Assembly: GCA_002291875.1 (NCBI GenBank)
Contig: DBAV01000051.1
Span: forward strand, 1 to 5,123
Length of the DNA stretch: 5,123 bases
Direction of reading: 5' to 3'
From: Hyphomonadaceae bacterium UBA1001
GTDB lineage: Bacteria; Pseudomonadota; Alphaproteobacteria; Caulobacterales; Aquidulcibacteraceae
Below, one piece after another: positions 1-4,948 of the stretch; the stretch's first letter is position 1, and each line of letters starts with the position of its first letter. The translations under genes were made by a program, and so were the position numbers. The notes under the pieces were generated by a model that saw only the letters and a list, made by a program, of their open reading frames with translations, ran no database searches and had not been told where the DNA came from.

Positions 1-13
1 GTTCGCTTTGCTC

Positions 14-32
14 ACCGGTTCCGGGATGACGG
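14..32 (+). repeat. End of a second copy of the palindromic repeat
   Basis: This 19-base stretch matches positions 114-132 at 18 of 19 bases; both end in CCGGGATGACGG. It is therefore the right-hand end of another copy of the 54-132 element, whose remainder would lie to the left of or across the window edge. A run of six T follows at 37-42. A complete palindromic copy read left to right would then resemble an intrinsic terminator, but this cannot be judged from the truncated copy. Confidence 0.6.
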
Positions 33-53
33 TCCCTTTTTTCCATTCAACAG

Positions 54-132
54 CCGTCATCCCGGCCGCAGCGCAGGGACCCATCCACAACGCTTGGGGG
101 CGAGGTCCCCGAAACCGGGTCCGGGATGACGG
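54..132. repeat. Palindromic dispersed-type repeat downstream of aroA
   Basis: The element is 79 bp and bounded by perfect 12 bp inverted ends: CCGTCATCCCGG at 54-65 and CCGGGATGACGG at 121-132. A second nested inverted pair (GGGACC at 76-81, GGTCCC at 104-109) lets the whole unit fold into one long interrupted hairpin. Intergenic repeats starting with GTCATCCCGG are common in alphaproteobacterial genomes, and this looks like one of them. It begins 13 bp past the aroA stop, so in the aroA transcript it would form a 3' stem-loop that could stop transcription or protect the RNA end. It encodes nothing visible, so it is non-autonomous. Confidence 0.75.
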
Positions 133-145
133 GCCGTTCTTTGCG

Positions 146-1465
146 CTATTCCACGTGCGCGCCCAGGGTCGCCATGTCGGCGGCGAAGGTGGGGTAGCTG
201 GTGGCGATCATGTCGGCTTCGTCCGCGATGACCGCCTGGCGCGCTGCACAGCCCAGCACCAGGAAGGACATGGCGATGCGATGGTCACCATGGGTGGCCA
301 CGCGTGCGCCGCCCTCGACCCCGCGGGCGCCCCGGCCCTGCACGCGCAGGCTCTCGGGGCCGTCGGTGGCCTCGACCCCGCAGGCGCGCAGCCCCGCCAG
401 CGTCAGCGCGATCCGGTCGCTTTCCTTGACCCGCATCTCGCCGATCCCCTCCATCATGGTCTCGCCCTCGGCAAAGGCGGCCGCGATGGCCAGGATGGGA
501 TATTCGTCGATCATCGAGGGCGCGCGCGCCGGCGGAACCGCAACACCGCGCAGCGCCGAATGCCGCACCCGCAGGTCGGCGACCGGCTCGCCCGCCCGCA
601 GGCCCTGGTCGACCGCGGTGATGTCCGCGCCCATCTCGCGCAGGGTCTGGAGAAGGCCGGTGCGCAGCGGATTCATCAGCACATTGCGCACCACCACGTC
701 CGAGCCCGGCACCACCAGCGCCGCCACCATCAGGAACGCCGCCGACGAGGGGTCACCGGGCGTCTCGATCCGCGCGCCGGTCAGGCGGGCGCCGCCTTCG
801 ACCGCGACCTCCAGCCCCTCGGGCCGGGCCCGGCGCGCCACCGTGACGCCAAAGGCCGCCAGCATGTTCTCGGTGTGATCGCGCGAGGGCGCGGCCTCGA
901 TCACCGCCGTGCGCCCCTGTGCGCCAAGGCCGGCCAGCAGGATGGCGCTCTTCACCTGGGCCGATCCGGTGGTCGAGACGTGCTCGATGCCCACCAGCCC
1001 GCCCCCGCGGACCATGGCGGGCAGGCGGGCCCCCTCGCGCGCCAGCACCCGCGCGCCCATCCGCGCCAGCGGGTCCAGCACCCGCGCCATCGGCCGCCCG
1101 CGTAGGCTGGCATCGCCCGTATAGGCGACCGCGACGGGAAAGGCGGCCGCCGCGCCCATGGTCAGGCGCACCCCCGTCCCTGCATTGCCGAAATCCACCA
1201 CCATGTCCGGCTCGGCCAGGCCGGCGCGCCCGCGTCCGATCACCGTCCAATGCCCGGCGCCATGCCGGGTGACTTCGGCTCCGAAGGCCCGCATGGCCGC
1301 CGCCGTCGCCATGATGTCCGCCCCCTCCAGAAGGCCCGTGATCTCGGTGCGCCCCTCGGCAAGCGCCCCCAGGATCAGCGAGCGGTGCGAGAACGACTTG
1401 TCGCCCGGGGCGGTGACGGTGCCGGAGAGCGGTCGGCGCGCGGGGTGCGCGGTCAGGGTCTGCAT
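146..1465 (-). CDS. aroA: 3-phosphoshikimate 1-carboxyvinyltransferase (EPSP synthase, class II type)
   Basis: This cytoplasmic enzyme transfers the enolpyruvyl group of phosphoenolpyruvate to shikimate 3-phosphate, the sixth step of the shikimate pathway to chorismate. The 439-residue length is normal. Visible motifs are GDKS (K23, S24) with SHRS and R28, DFGNAGTGVR (91-100), RPM (124-126), SAQVKSA (168-174), RDHTE (195-199), PGDPSS (236-241), MIDEYP with the likely catalytic D320 (318-323), RVKESDR with E348 (345-351) and DHRIAMS (394-400). The wording follows the class II (CP4-like) enzymes rather than the E. coli type. Position 96 is glycine where CP4 has alanine, so ordinary glyphosate sensitivity is expected. 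The ATG at 1465 was chosen because family homology starts just after it. Residues further upstream in the same frame are arginine/proline-rich and unlike the family, and would run across the divergent control region. Ribosome-binding support is weak: a GGAG lies 13-14 bases upstream. Phe replaces the usual Ile in GDKSFSHRS. Confidence 0.97.
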   Translation of the reverse strand: MQTLTAHPARRPLSGTVTAPGDKSFSHRSLILGALAEGRTEITGLLEGADIMATAAAMRAFGAEVTRHGAGHWTVIGRGRAGLAEPDMVVDFGNAGTGVRLTMGAAAAFPVAVAYTGDASLRGRPMARVLDPLARMGARVLAREGARLPAMVRGGGLVGIEHVSTTGSAQVKSAILLAGLGAQGRTAVIEAAPSRDHTENMLAAFGVTVARRARPEGLEVAVEGGARLTGARIETPGDPSSAAFLMVAALVVPGSDVVVRNVLMNPLRTGLLQTLREMGADITAVDQGLRAGEPVADLRVRHSALRGVAVPPARAPSMIDEYPILAIAAAFAEGETMMEGIGEMRVKESDRIALTLAGLRACGVEATDGPESLRVQGRGARGVEGGARVATHGDHRIAMSFLVLGCAARQAVIADEADMIATSYPTFAADMATLGAHVE

Positions 1466-1511
1466 GGCGGGTGGGCATCTCCGGCGCGCGGGCGGCGCGG
1501 TGCGCGCGGGT

Positions 1512-1539
1512 CTTGCCAAGCCGCAGGCACGGTGGCAAG
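1512..1539. promoter_or_regulatory. Inverted repeat in the aroA/FYDLN divergent control region
   Basis: CTTGCCA at 1512-1518 and TGGCAAG at 1533-1539 form a perfect 7 bp inverted repeat with a 14 bp spacer, near the middle of the 118 bp between two divergent start codons. Each arm contains TTGCCA, a plausible -35 element, on one strand. At 17 bp spacing the matching -10 positions read CAAGCG and CAAGAC, which are poor. It could be an operator shared by both genes or a pair of loose promoters; in DNA this GC-rich, chance is possible. Confidence 0.35.
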
Positions 1540-1583
1540 CGCGCCGCCTTCCCTCCTCCGGCGCACAGCGCGAAAGGTCCCCC

Positions 1584-2090
1584 GTGGCGAAAGCAGAGCT
1601 CGGCGACAAACAGAACTGCCCCAGCTGTGGTGCAAAGTTCTATGACCTGCGTCGCCGCCCGGCGCATTGCCCCAAATGCCACCACGAGTTCGACCCCGAC
1701 GACGACACCGTCAAGCTGCGGCGCGTGCGCACCCGGCCGGTCAACTATGAGCAGGACTACGAGGACGACGACGACGACGCGCCGAAAAAGGTCGCCGCCG
1801 CCGCCGAAACCGACGAGGAGGACGCGGTCGAGGAAACCACCGAGGAGGTCACGCCCGAGCTGGGTGACGGCGTCGGTGACGAACCCGATCTGATCCTCGA
1901 GGACGAGGACGAGGCCGCCCCGGCCACCCCCGACGCCCTGCCGGCCGGCTTCTCGGAAACCGATGGCGACGAGGACATCGTCGCCGACGACGCCGACGAC
2001 GTGCCGATGCTGGACGACGACGAGGACTTTGCCGGCGGCGACATCGAGGAACTGTCCGAAGAACCCGACGCCGACGAAGAACCGCGCTGA
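1584..2090 (+). CDS. FYDLN-type zinc-ribbon protein with long acidic tail (TIGR02300-like)
   Basis: The protein has 168 residues and begins with a compact zinc ribbon: CPSC (C12, C15) and CPKC (C29, C32) around GAKFYDL, followed by HEFDP. This is the signature of the alphaproteobacterial FYDLN acid-domain family, whose function is unknown. From about residue 54 to the end it is low-complexity: roughly 50 of the last 115 residues are Asp or Glu, with a run of five Asp and a near-repeating GAC codon tract. It is probably disordered and strongly negative, with no signal peptide or membrane segment. The GTG at 1584 is preferred because AAAGG lies 6 bases upstream and family homology starts at the next residues; the frame upstream reads through the aroA promoter region. 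Divergence from aroA is the usual neighbourhood for this family. A role binding basic partners or nucleic acid-associated proteins is only a guess. Confidence 0.93.
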   Translation: MAKAELGDKQNCPSCGAKFYDLRRRPAHCPKCHHEFDPDDDTVKLRRVRTRPVNYEQDYEDDDDDAPKKVAAAAETDEEDAVEETTEEVTPELGDGVGDEPDLILEDEDEAAPATPDALPAGFSETDGDEDIVADDADDVPMLDDDEDFAGGDIEELSEEPDADEEPR

Positions 2091-2119
2091 GGCCCGGAAC
2101 GACCGCACGGTCCCGGGTC
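2091..2119 (+). terminator. Candidate stem-loop terminator after the FYDLN gene
   Basis: Immediately after the TGA stop, GGCCCGG (2091-2097) pairs with CCGGGTC (2113-2119, one G-U). After a 3-base bulge, GACC (2101-2104) pairs with GGTC (2109-2112) around a GCAC loop. There is no T-run, so it is at best a weak or factor-assisted terminator. The same left arm could instead pair with CGGGCC at 2126-2131. Confidence 0.4.
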
Positions 2120-2156
2120 CGCCAGCGGGCCGAGCCGTTACGCGACGTTCGAGCCA

Positions 2157-2180
2157 ACCCGACCACCCACAAGGTCGGGT
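2157..2180. other. Perfect 8 bp hairpin in the convergent gap
   Basis: ACCCGACC (2157-2164) and GGTCGGGT (2173-2180) are exact reverse complements around an 8-base loop. It sits between two convergent genes, so it may help end either transcript, but neither side has a T-run. Confidence 0.4.
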
Positions 2181-2219
2181 CGATCGCCGCTGGGGTGCCG
2201 CGCCCGGCCGGATGCCCGT

Positions 2220-2259
2220 TGACGGCCGGATCCCGGAGAACACTCCATGCCGGCCGTCA
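2220..2259 (-). terminator. Candidate bidirectional terminator after the VWA gene
   Basis: TGACGGCCGG (2220-2229) and CCGGCCGTCA (2250-2259) form a perfect 10 bp inverted repeat. Inside it, GGAG (2235-2238) pairs with CTCC (2243-2246) around AACA. The structure starts 17 bases past the VWA stop codon, where a terminator is expected, and would read the same for a transcript from the left. No U-tract follows on either strand. Confidence 0.5.
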
Positions 2260-2276
2260 CCCTGGTTCGTCCCGCG

Positions 2277-3596
2277 TCAGCTCTCGCCGCTGGAGTCGCG
2301 GCCTTCGGCGATCTTGCGGCGCAGATACCGCTTCTTTGCAGACTCGCGCGTCATCAGCACGTCCCCCAAGTCTTCGGAGTCGCTGAGACGCAACTTGGCG
2401 GCCCTGGCGCTGTAGAAGGCTTCCTTGCTGGCCAGCAGGCTGTCCATGCTTTCCACATGCTCGCCGATCGCCTCCAGCGTGGCGAGCGCCCAGGGATTGC
2501 CGCTTGCTTCGTGACGGGCCTGCGCCAGCAGGGCGCGCGCGGCGTCCCAGTCATGGTCGCGCGTCGCCACCGCGATCCGCTCCTTGAAGTCGGCGATCCG
2601 GACCTCGATGGCGCGGGCCACGACCTCCGGGTCGGCCGGCAGGGCTTGCGCCGCCTCGGCCAGCACCACCGGCAGCGTCATCACGACCGGCGCGGCCGTC
2701 AGCGAGGCGCCTTCGCCGTCCTGGAACACCAGTTCGGCGTGGAAGAGGTCCAGTTGCGAGCCGGCAACCAGACCGCAAGGCGGCTGCACCCGCAGCATGG
2801 CCCAGGCGGATGCACCATAGGCGACGTCGGGCAGGCTCCACAGCCCATGTGCATCGGGGGCCGCCAGATTGCTCACCGAAATCGCGACGCCCGGGCGCGG
2901 GACGATCCTGAGGCGCAGGCGCCGCGCGCACATATCGCGCAACAGCTCGAACTCCTCCTCGAAACGATCGAGCAAATCCTGCGGGCGTTCGGCGAAATAG
3001 CATTTGCCTCGCCCCGCATCCGCCATCGCCTGCAGCAGGGTCTCGACGAAATCGCGCCCGAAGCCGCAGGTGGTCGTGGTTACGCCCGCAGCCGCCATGC
3101 GCACCACGTCGGCGCAAATCCCCTGTTGGTCGGTGATCCCGACATTGGCTGCGCCATCGGTGAGCACCACGACGTGTGAGATGATGCCCGGTGCGGCGAA
3201 GCGCGCCGCCTGGGTGGCGCCCTCGAGCCATCCGGCATGAAGCGCCGTCTGCCCCGCCGTCCTGATCGACCGAACGCGGGCGGCGGCCGCTTTGGTATCG
3301 GTGACCGGTCCGGCCGGAATCACGACCTGCACCTGGCTTTCGAACGTGACGACGGCGAGGTGGTCGCCGGGGGTCAGCCGTTCGATCACCATGGCGGCGG
3401 CTTCACGTGCCTGTACGATCTTCTCGCCGGACATCGAGCCCGAATTGTCGATCACGATCGCAAGGTTCAGCGGCGTGCGTTTTCTGGTCCCTTCAGGCGG
3501 GGCGGCAGGTGCGGTCGCCTTCAGCAGGATATCGAAGGTTTGGGCGGCGCCGGCCGGCAAAGCGGCGCGTTCGGGCTGGAGACTCAAGACAAGCAT
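2277..3596 (-). CDS. VWA domain protein with intact MIDAS and a regulator-like C-terminal tail
   Basis: The protein has 439 residues. After a short beta-rich N-terminal part (1-43), a von Willebrand factor A domain runs from about 44 to 225. It has a full metal-ion adhesion site: D50-N-S52-G-S54, T117 in GQTALH, and D147 in LTDG. GFG at 178-180 followed by LLQAMADAG is typical of soluble bacterial VWA proteins. Residues about 226-315 look like a beta-rich domain, and 320-439 are mostly helical and charged. No signal peptide or membrane helix is seen, so it is probably a cytoplasmic, metal-dependent protein-binding module. The tail (391-431) repeats part of the MerR-like protein encoded upstream. 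The ATG at 3596 is preferred over a start near 3707 because GAGGG lies 7 bases upstream and the extra 37 residues are proline/arginine-rich. No MoxR-type ATPase or chelatase partner is visible in the window. The precise role is unknown. Confidence 0.92.
   Translation of the reverse strand: MLVLSLQPERAALPAGAAQTFDILLKATAPAAPPEGTRKRTPLNLAIVIDNSGSMSGEKIVQAREAAAMVIERLTPGDHLAVVTFESQVQVVIPAGPVTDTKAAAARVRSIRTAGQTALHAGWLEGATQAARFAAPGIISHVVVLTDGAANVGITDQQGICADVVRMAAAGVTTTTCGFGRDFVETLLQAMADAGRGKCYFAERPQDLLDRFEEEFELLRDMCARRLRLRIVPRPGVAISVSNLAAPDAHGLWSLPDVAYGASAWAMLRVQPPCGLVAGSQLDLFHAELVFQDGEGASLTAAPVVMTLPVVLAEAAQALPADPEVVARAIEVRIADFKERIAVATRDHDWDAARALLAQARHEASGNPWALATLEAIGEHVESMDSLLASKEAFYSARAAKLRLSDSEDLGDVLMTRESAKKRYLRRKIAEGRDSSGES
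2304..2429 (-). repeat. Copy of the MerR-like wing/helix module in the VWA tail
   Basis: VWA residues 391-431 read KEAFYSA, twelve residues, then LGDVLMTRE, then YLRRKIAE. The regulator reads KEAYYGA (76-82), two residues, LGQLLMTRE (85-93) and YPLRKAAE (99-106). From the LG onward, 12 of 22 residues match without a gap. At DNA level, 2406-2429 matches 4459-4482 at 19 of 24 bases and 2343-2357 matches 4426-4440 at 14 of 15. Both blocks lie in the same orientation and reading frame. The spacing between blocks differs by exactly 30 bases, an in-frame 10-codon insertion. The part corresponding to the DNA-recognition helix is absent here, so independent DNA binding is not expected. Confidence 0.7.
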
Positions 3597-3603
3597 GGGG
3601 GTT

Positions 3604-3608
3604 CCCTC
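3604..3608 (-). promoter_or_regulatory. Ribosome binding site of the VWA gene
   Basis: GAGGG is read on the minus strand with 7 bases between it and the ATG at 3596. It decides in favour of this start over the in-frame upstream codon near 3707. Confidence 0.65.
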
Positions 3609-3694
3609 GGGCAGGGTGTTCAAGGTCAGGGTGGGGGCGCCCGGCCGGCGGGGCGGACATGGGGGGCACGACACGACGCAAGGTCGCCGCCGTG

Positions 3695-3723
3695 GGAGCG
3701 CCGGCACGCTCCGGGTGTGCCGG
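3695..3723 (-). other. Possible RNA pseudoknot or alternative hairpins upstream of the VWA gene
   Basis: GGAGCG (3695-3700) pairs with CGCTCC (3707-3712). The six-base loop between them, CCGGCA (3701-3706), is exactly complementary to TGCCGG (3718-3723). These can form an H-type pseudoknot, or two mutually exclusive hairpins, about 100 bases before the VWA start in the 259 bp gap after the regulator gene. No convincing promoter is seen in that gap, so this RNA would lie between two genes of a probable shared transcript. Chance is not excluded in DNA this rich in GC. Confidence 0.3.
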
Positions 3724-3802
3724 GGTCAGGGCGGGCGGAAGGCGAAGGGCATGGGATCACTCGCAACAGAAAACGGTGAGCGCAGGACGTGCGTCGGCAT
3801 TC

Positions 3803-3817
3803 GCCCGGAGGGCGGGC
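3803..3817 (-). terminator. Weak hairpin after the MerR-like gene
   Basis: GCCCG (3803-3807) and CGGGC (3813-3817) form a 5 bp stem with a 5-base loop, about 40 bases past the regulator stop. On the minus strand no U-run follows; TTT follows only on the plus strand. It may attenuate read-through into the VWA gene, but the evidence is thin. Confidence 0.25.
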
Positions 3818-3855
3818 TTTCAGCGTGGTCTTTCATCGGGTCGGACGGTGGTGCG

Positions 3856-4704
3856 TCAGCCGTCGGGGGGATGGGGCGGCGGGCCGCTGCCTCTCGAGCG
3901 GGTCGGCGTCGTTTCGAGCTTTGCGTCGAGCAGCGCTCCAGCGACCGCGGTGCCGATCTGGCGGGCCTCGTCGAGCCCGAGCGTTTCCAGACGCGCCTCG
4001 CCAATCATCACGACCAGGTCCGGCGTGATCTCGATGCGACGCACACGTTCCTGCGTGGGCGTGGACCCGCCGAGCTCGATCACCAGCCGACGTCCTTCGG
4101 TGCGCAGCGCGTCGATCTCGACCACGCGGTCGATCGTGGGAAGATCGAAGCCTTCCAACGGGGCATGAGCGTACGCCATCGGCGAGGGGTCGGCGTCCGG
4201 CGGCGACATGGAGACGCGGCGGCGCAGCATGCTTGCCACCTCGCGGGGATCCTCCGGATTGTACGTCGCGGGACCGGGCATCAGCGGCCTGACGCTCAGC
4301 CTCAGCGCATCCCGGCCGCTGCCGGCCAGGGGCATTCGGCGACCAACCACCCGCTCGATTTCGCCATTGTAGGTCAGGCGCAGCAGCTCTGCCGCCTTGC
4401 GTAGCGGATAACCCTGCGTGGTCAGCTCTCGCGTCATCAGAAGCTGGCCGAGGTGGCCGGCGCCGTAATAGGCCTCCTTGCCACGACGATCGGGCGCGCT
4501 GACAAGCCCGCGTGAAACATAGTCGCGCACCAGGCGCGCGGACACGCCGTCGTTCAGCCGGCCGATTCCGCCATCGGGCGCGTCGGCGGTCTGGTGCTCC
4601 AGCCAGCGATTGACGTGTTCGGAGAAGGCCTCCAGCTGGAGTTCGGTATCACCGAGCGCGTGCATGGCGGCCAGAACCGGGCGCGGTAGAATGGTGGCCA
4701 TCAT
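3856..4704 (-). CDS. MerR-like HTH transcriptional regulator with unusual C-terminal domain
   Basis: The protein has 282 residues. About 45-110 resemble a MerR-type winged helix-turn-helix: GVSARLVRDYVSRGLV (53-68) matches the recognition helix and GL turn, KEAYY (76-80) the wing, and LGQLLMTRELTTQGYPLRKA (85-104) the following helices. Before it, residues 1-44 form a helical extension not seen in standard MerR proteins. The family's usual dimerising coiled coil is not evident. Instead a linker (about 125-185) leads to a mixed region at 186-262 (VVEIDALRTEGRRLVIELGG, then RIEITPDLVVMIG) and a proline-rich end. No cysteine or histidine metal-sensing cluster is visible. The first ATG of an ATG-ATG pair at 4704 is chosen: GGGAGGGG lies just upstream, and a GTG further out (4767) would overlap the -10 box. 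It probably controls itself and the VWA gene downstream; targets and signal are unknown. Confidence 0.88.
   Translation of the reverse strand: MMATILPRPVLAAMHALGDTELQLEAFSEHVNRWLEHQTADAPDGGIGRLNDGVSARLVRDYVSRGLVSAPDRRGKEAYYGAGHLGQLLMTRELTTQGYPLRKAAELLRLTYNGEIERVVGRRMPLAGSGRDALRLSVRPLMPGPATYNPEDPREVASMLRRRVSMSPPDADPSPMAYAHAPLEGFDLPTIDRVVEIDALRTEGRRLVIELGGSTPTQERVRRIEITPDLVVMIGEARLETLGLDEARQIGTAVAGALLDAKLETTPTRSRGSGPPPHPPDG
4387..4482 (-). repeat. Regulator copy of the module shared with the VWA tail
   Basis: This covers residues 76-106 of the MerR-like protein plus one flanking base triplet: the wing and the helices after it. It is the in-context copy and probably the ancestral form, because here the module sits in a complete MerR-like domain. 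It lacks the 10-codon insertion found in the VWA copy at 2304-2429. Confidence 0.7.
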
Positions 4705-4709
4705 CCTGT

Positions 4710-4717
4710 CCCCTCCC
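4710..4717 (-). promoter_or_regulatory. Strong ribosome binding site of the MerR-like gene
   Basis: GGGAGGGG on the minus strand contains GGAGG with 7 bases to the first of two adjacent ATG codons (4704 and 4701). It fixes the start here rather than further upstream. Confidence 0.8.
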
Positions 4718-4767
4718 TGTCCCTGTCGCGGTCCGACACCGTGCGGTGACGACCGCAACACGTCCAC

Positions 4768-4796
4768 TATATAGGATGTTCTTCAAACGATGTCAA
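4768..4796 (-). promoter_or_regulatory. Sigma-70 promoter of the MerR-like gene
   Basis: On the minus strand there is a consensus TTGACA (4791-4796), a 17 bp spacer, and TATATA (4768-4773). It lies in the only clearly AT-rich stretch of the window. Transcription should start near 4761, giving a leader of about 57 bases before the ATG at 4704. A short perfect dyad GTCAATGAC (4792-4800) overlaps the -35, and GATGT occurs twice in direct orientation (4775-4779, 4789-4793). These are candidate operator sites. The 17 bp spacer is the normal length, not the 19-20 bp of promoters activated by classical MerR proteins, so repression or constitutive use is more likely. Confidence 0.8.
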
Positions 4797-4906
4797 TGAC
4801 GTGAAAATATGGCGTTGTTTGGCGACGAGGCCATGGTGGGTCCGCTCGGCGACTTCGATCAGGACACTCTCGCGCGCCGGTTTGACCATCCGGGTGGCTA
4901 CGATCT

Positions 4907-4928
4907 CGCGGGGCCACACCGGCCCGCG
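4907..4928 (-). terminator. Candidate stem-loop after the gene at the right edge
   Basis: CGCG plus GGCC (4907-4915, one bulged G) pairs with GGCCCGCG (4921-4928) around a 5-base loop. It begins about 20 bases past the stop codon at 4949 as read on the minus strand. No U-run follows. If active, it would separate the edge gene from the regulator, which has its own promoter. Confidence 0.35.
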
Positions 4929-4948
4929 CCCGGCCAACCTTGCGCGCC

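Noticed and set aside
8..1105. Plus-strand open frames opposite aroA, up to 365 codons
   Set aside because: They are antisense to a confidently identified gene, are Arg/His/Ala-rich and match no family.
1466..1609. N-terminal extension of AroA by 48 residues
   Set aside because: The added residues do not resemble the enzyme family and would overlap the divergent gene's start and the control region.
2140..2215. tRNA-like fragment (GTTCGAGCC followed by ACCACCCA)
   Set aside because: No acceptor, D-arm or anticodon stem could be fitted around it on either strand.
753..2243. Long minus-strand open frame of 496 codons across aroA's start and opposite the FYDLN gene
   Set aside because: It is out of frame with aroA, antisense to the FYDLN gene, and mostly Gly/Arg/His or valine low-complexity. 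It is a GC-rich shadow frame.
2247..3179. Plus-strand 310-codon frame opposite the VWA gene
   Set aside because: It is antisense to an intact VWA domain with MIDAS motif; its composition is typical of a shadow frame.
3597..3707. N-terminal extension of the VWA protein by 37 residues
   Set aside because: The extension is rich in proline, arginine and cysteine and unlike VWA family N-termini; a good ribosome binding site precedes the internal ATG at 3596.
3292..4404. Plus-strand 370-codon frame opposite the VWA start and the regulator
   Set aside because: It spans the ends of two well-supported minus-strand genes and their gap, with no start signal or recognisable motif.
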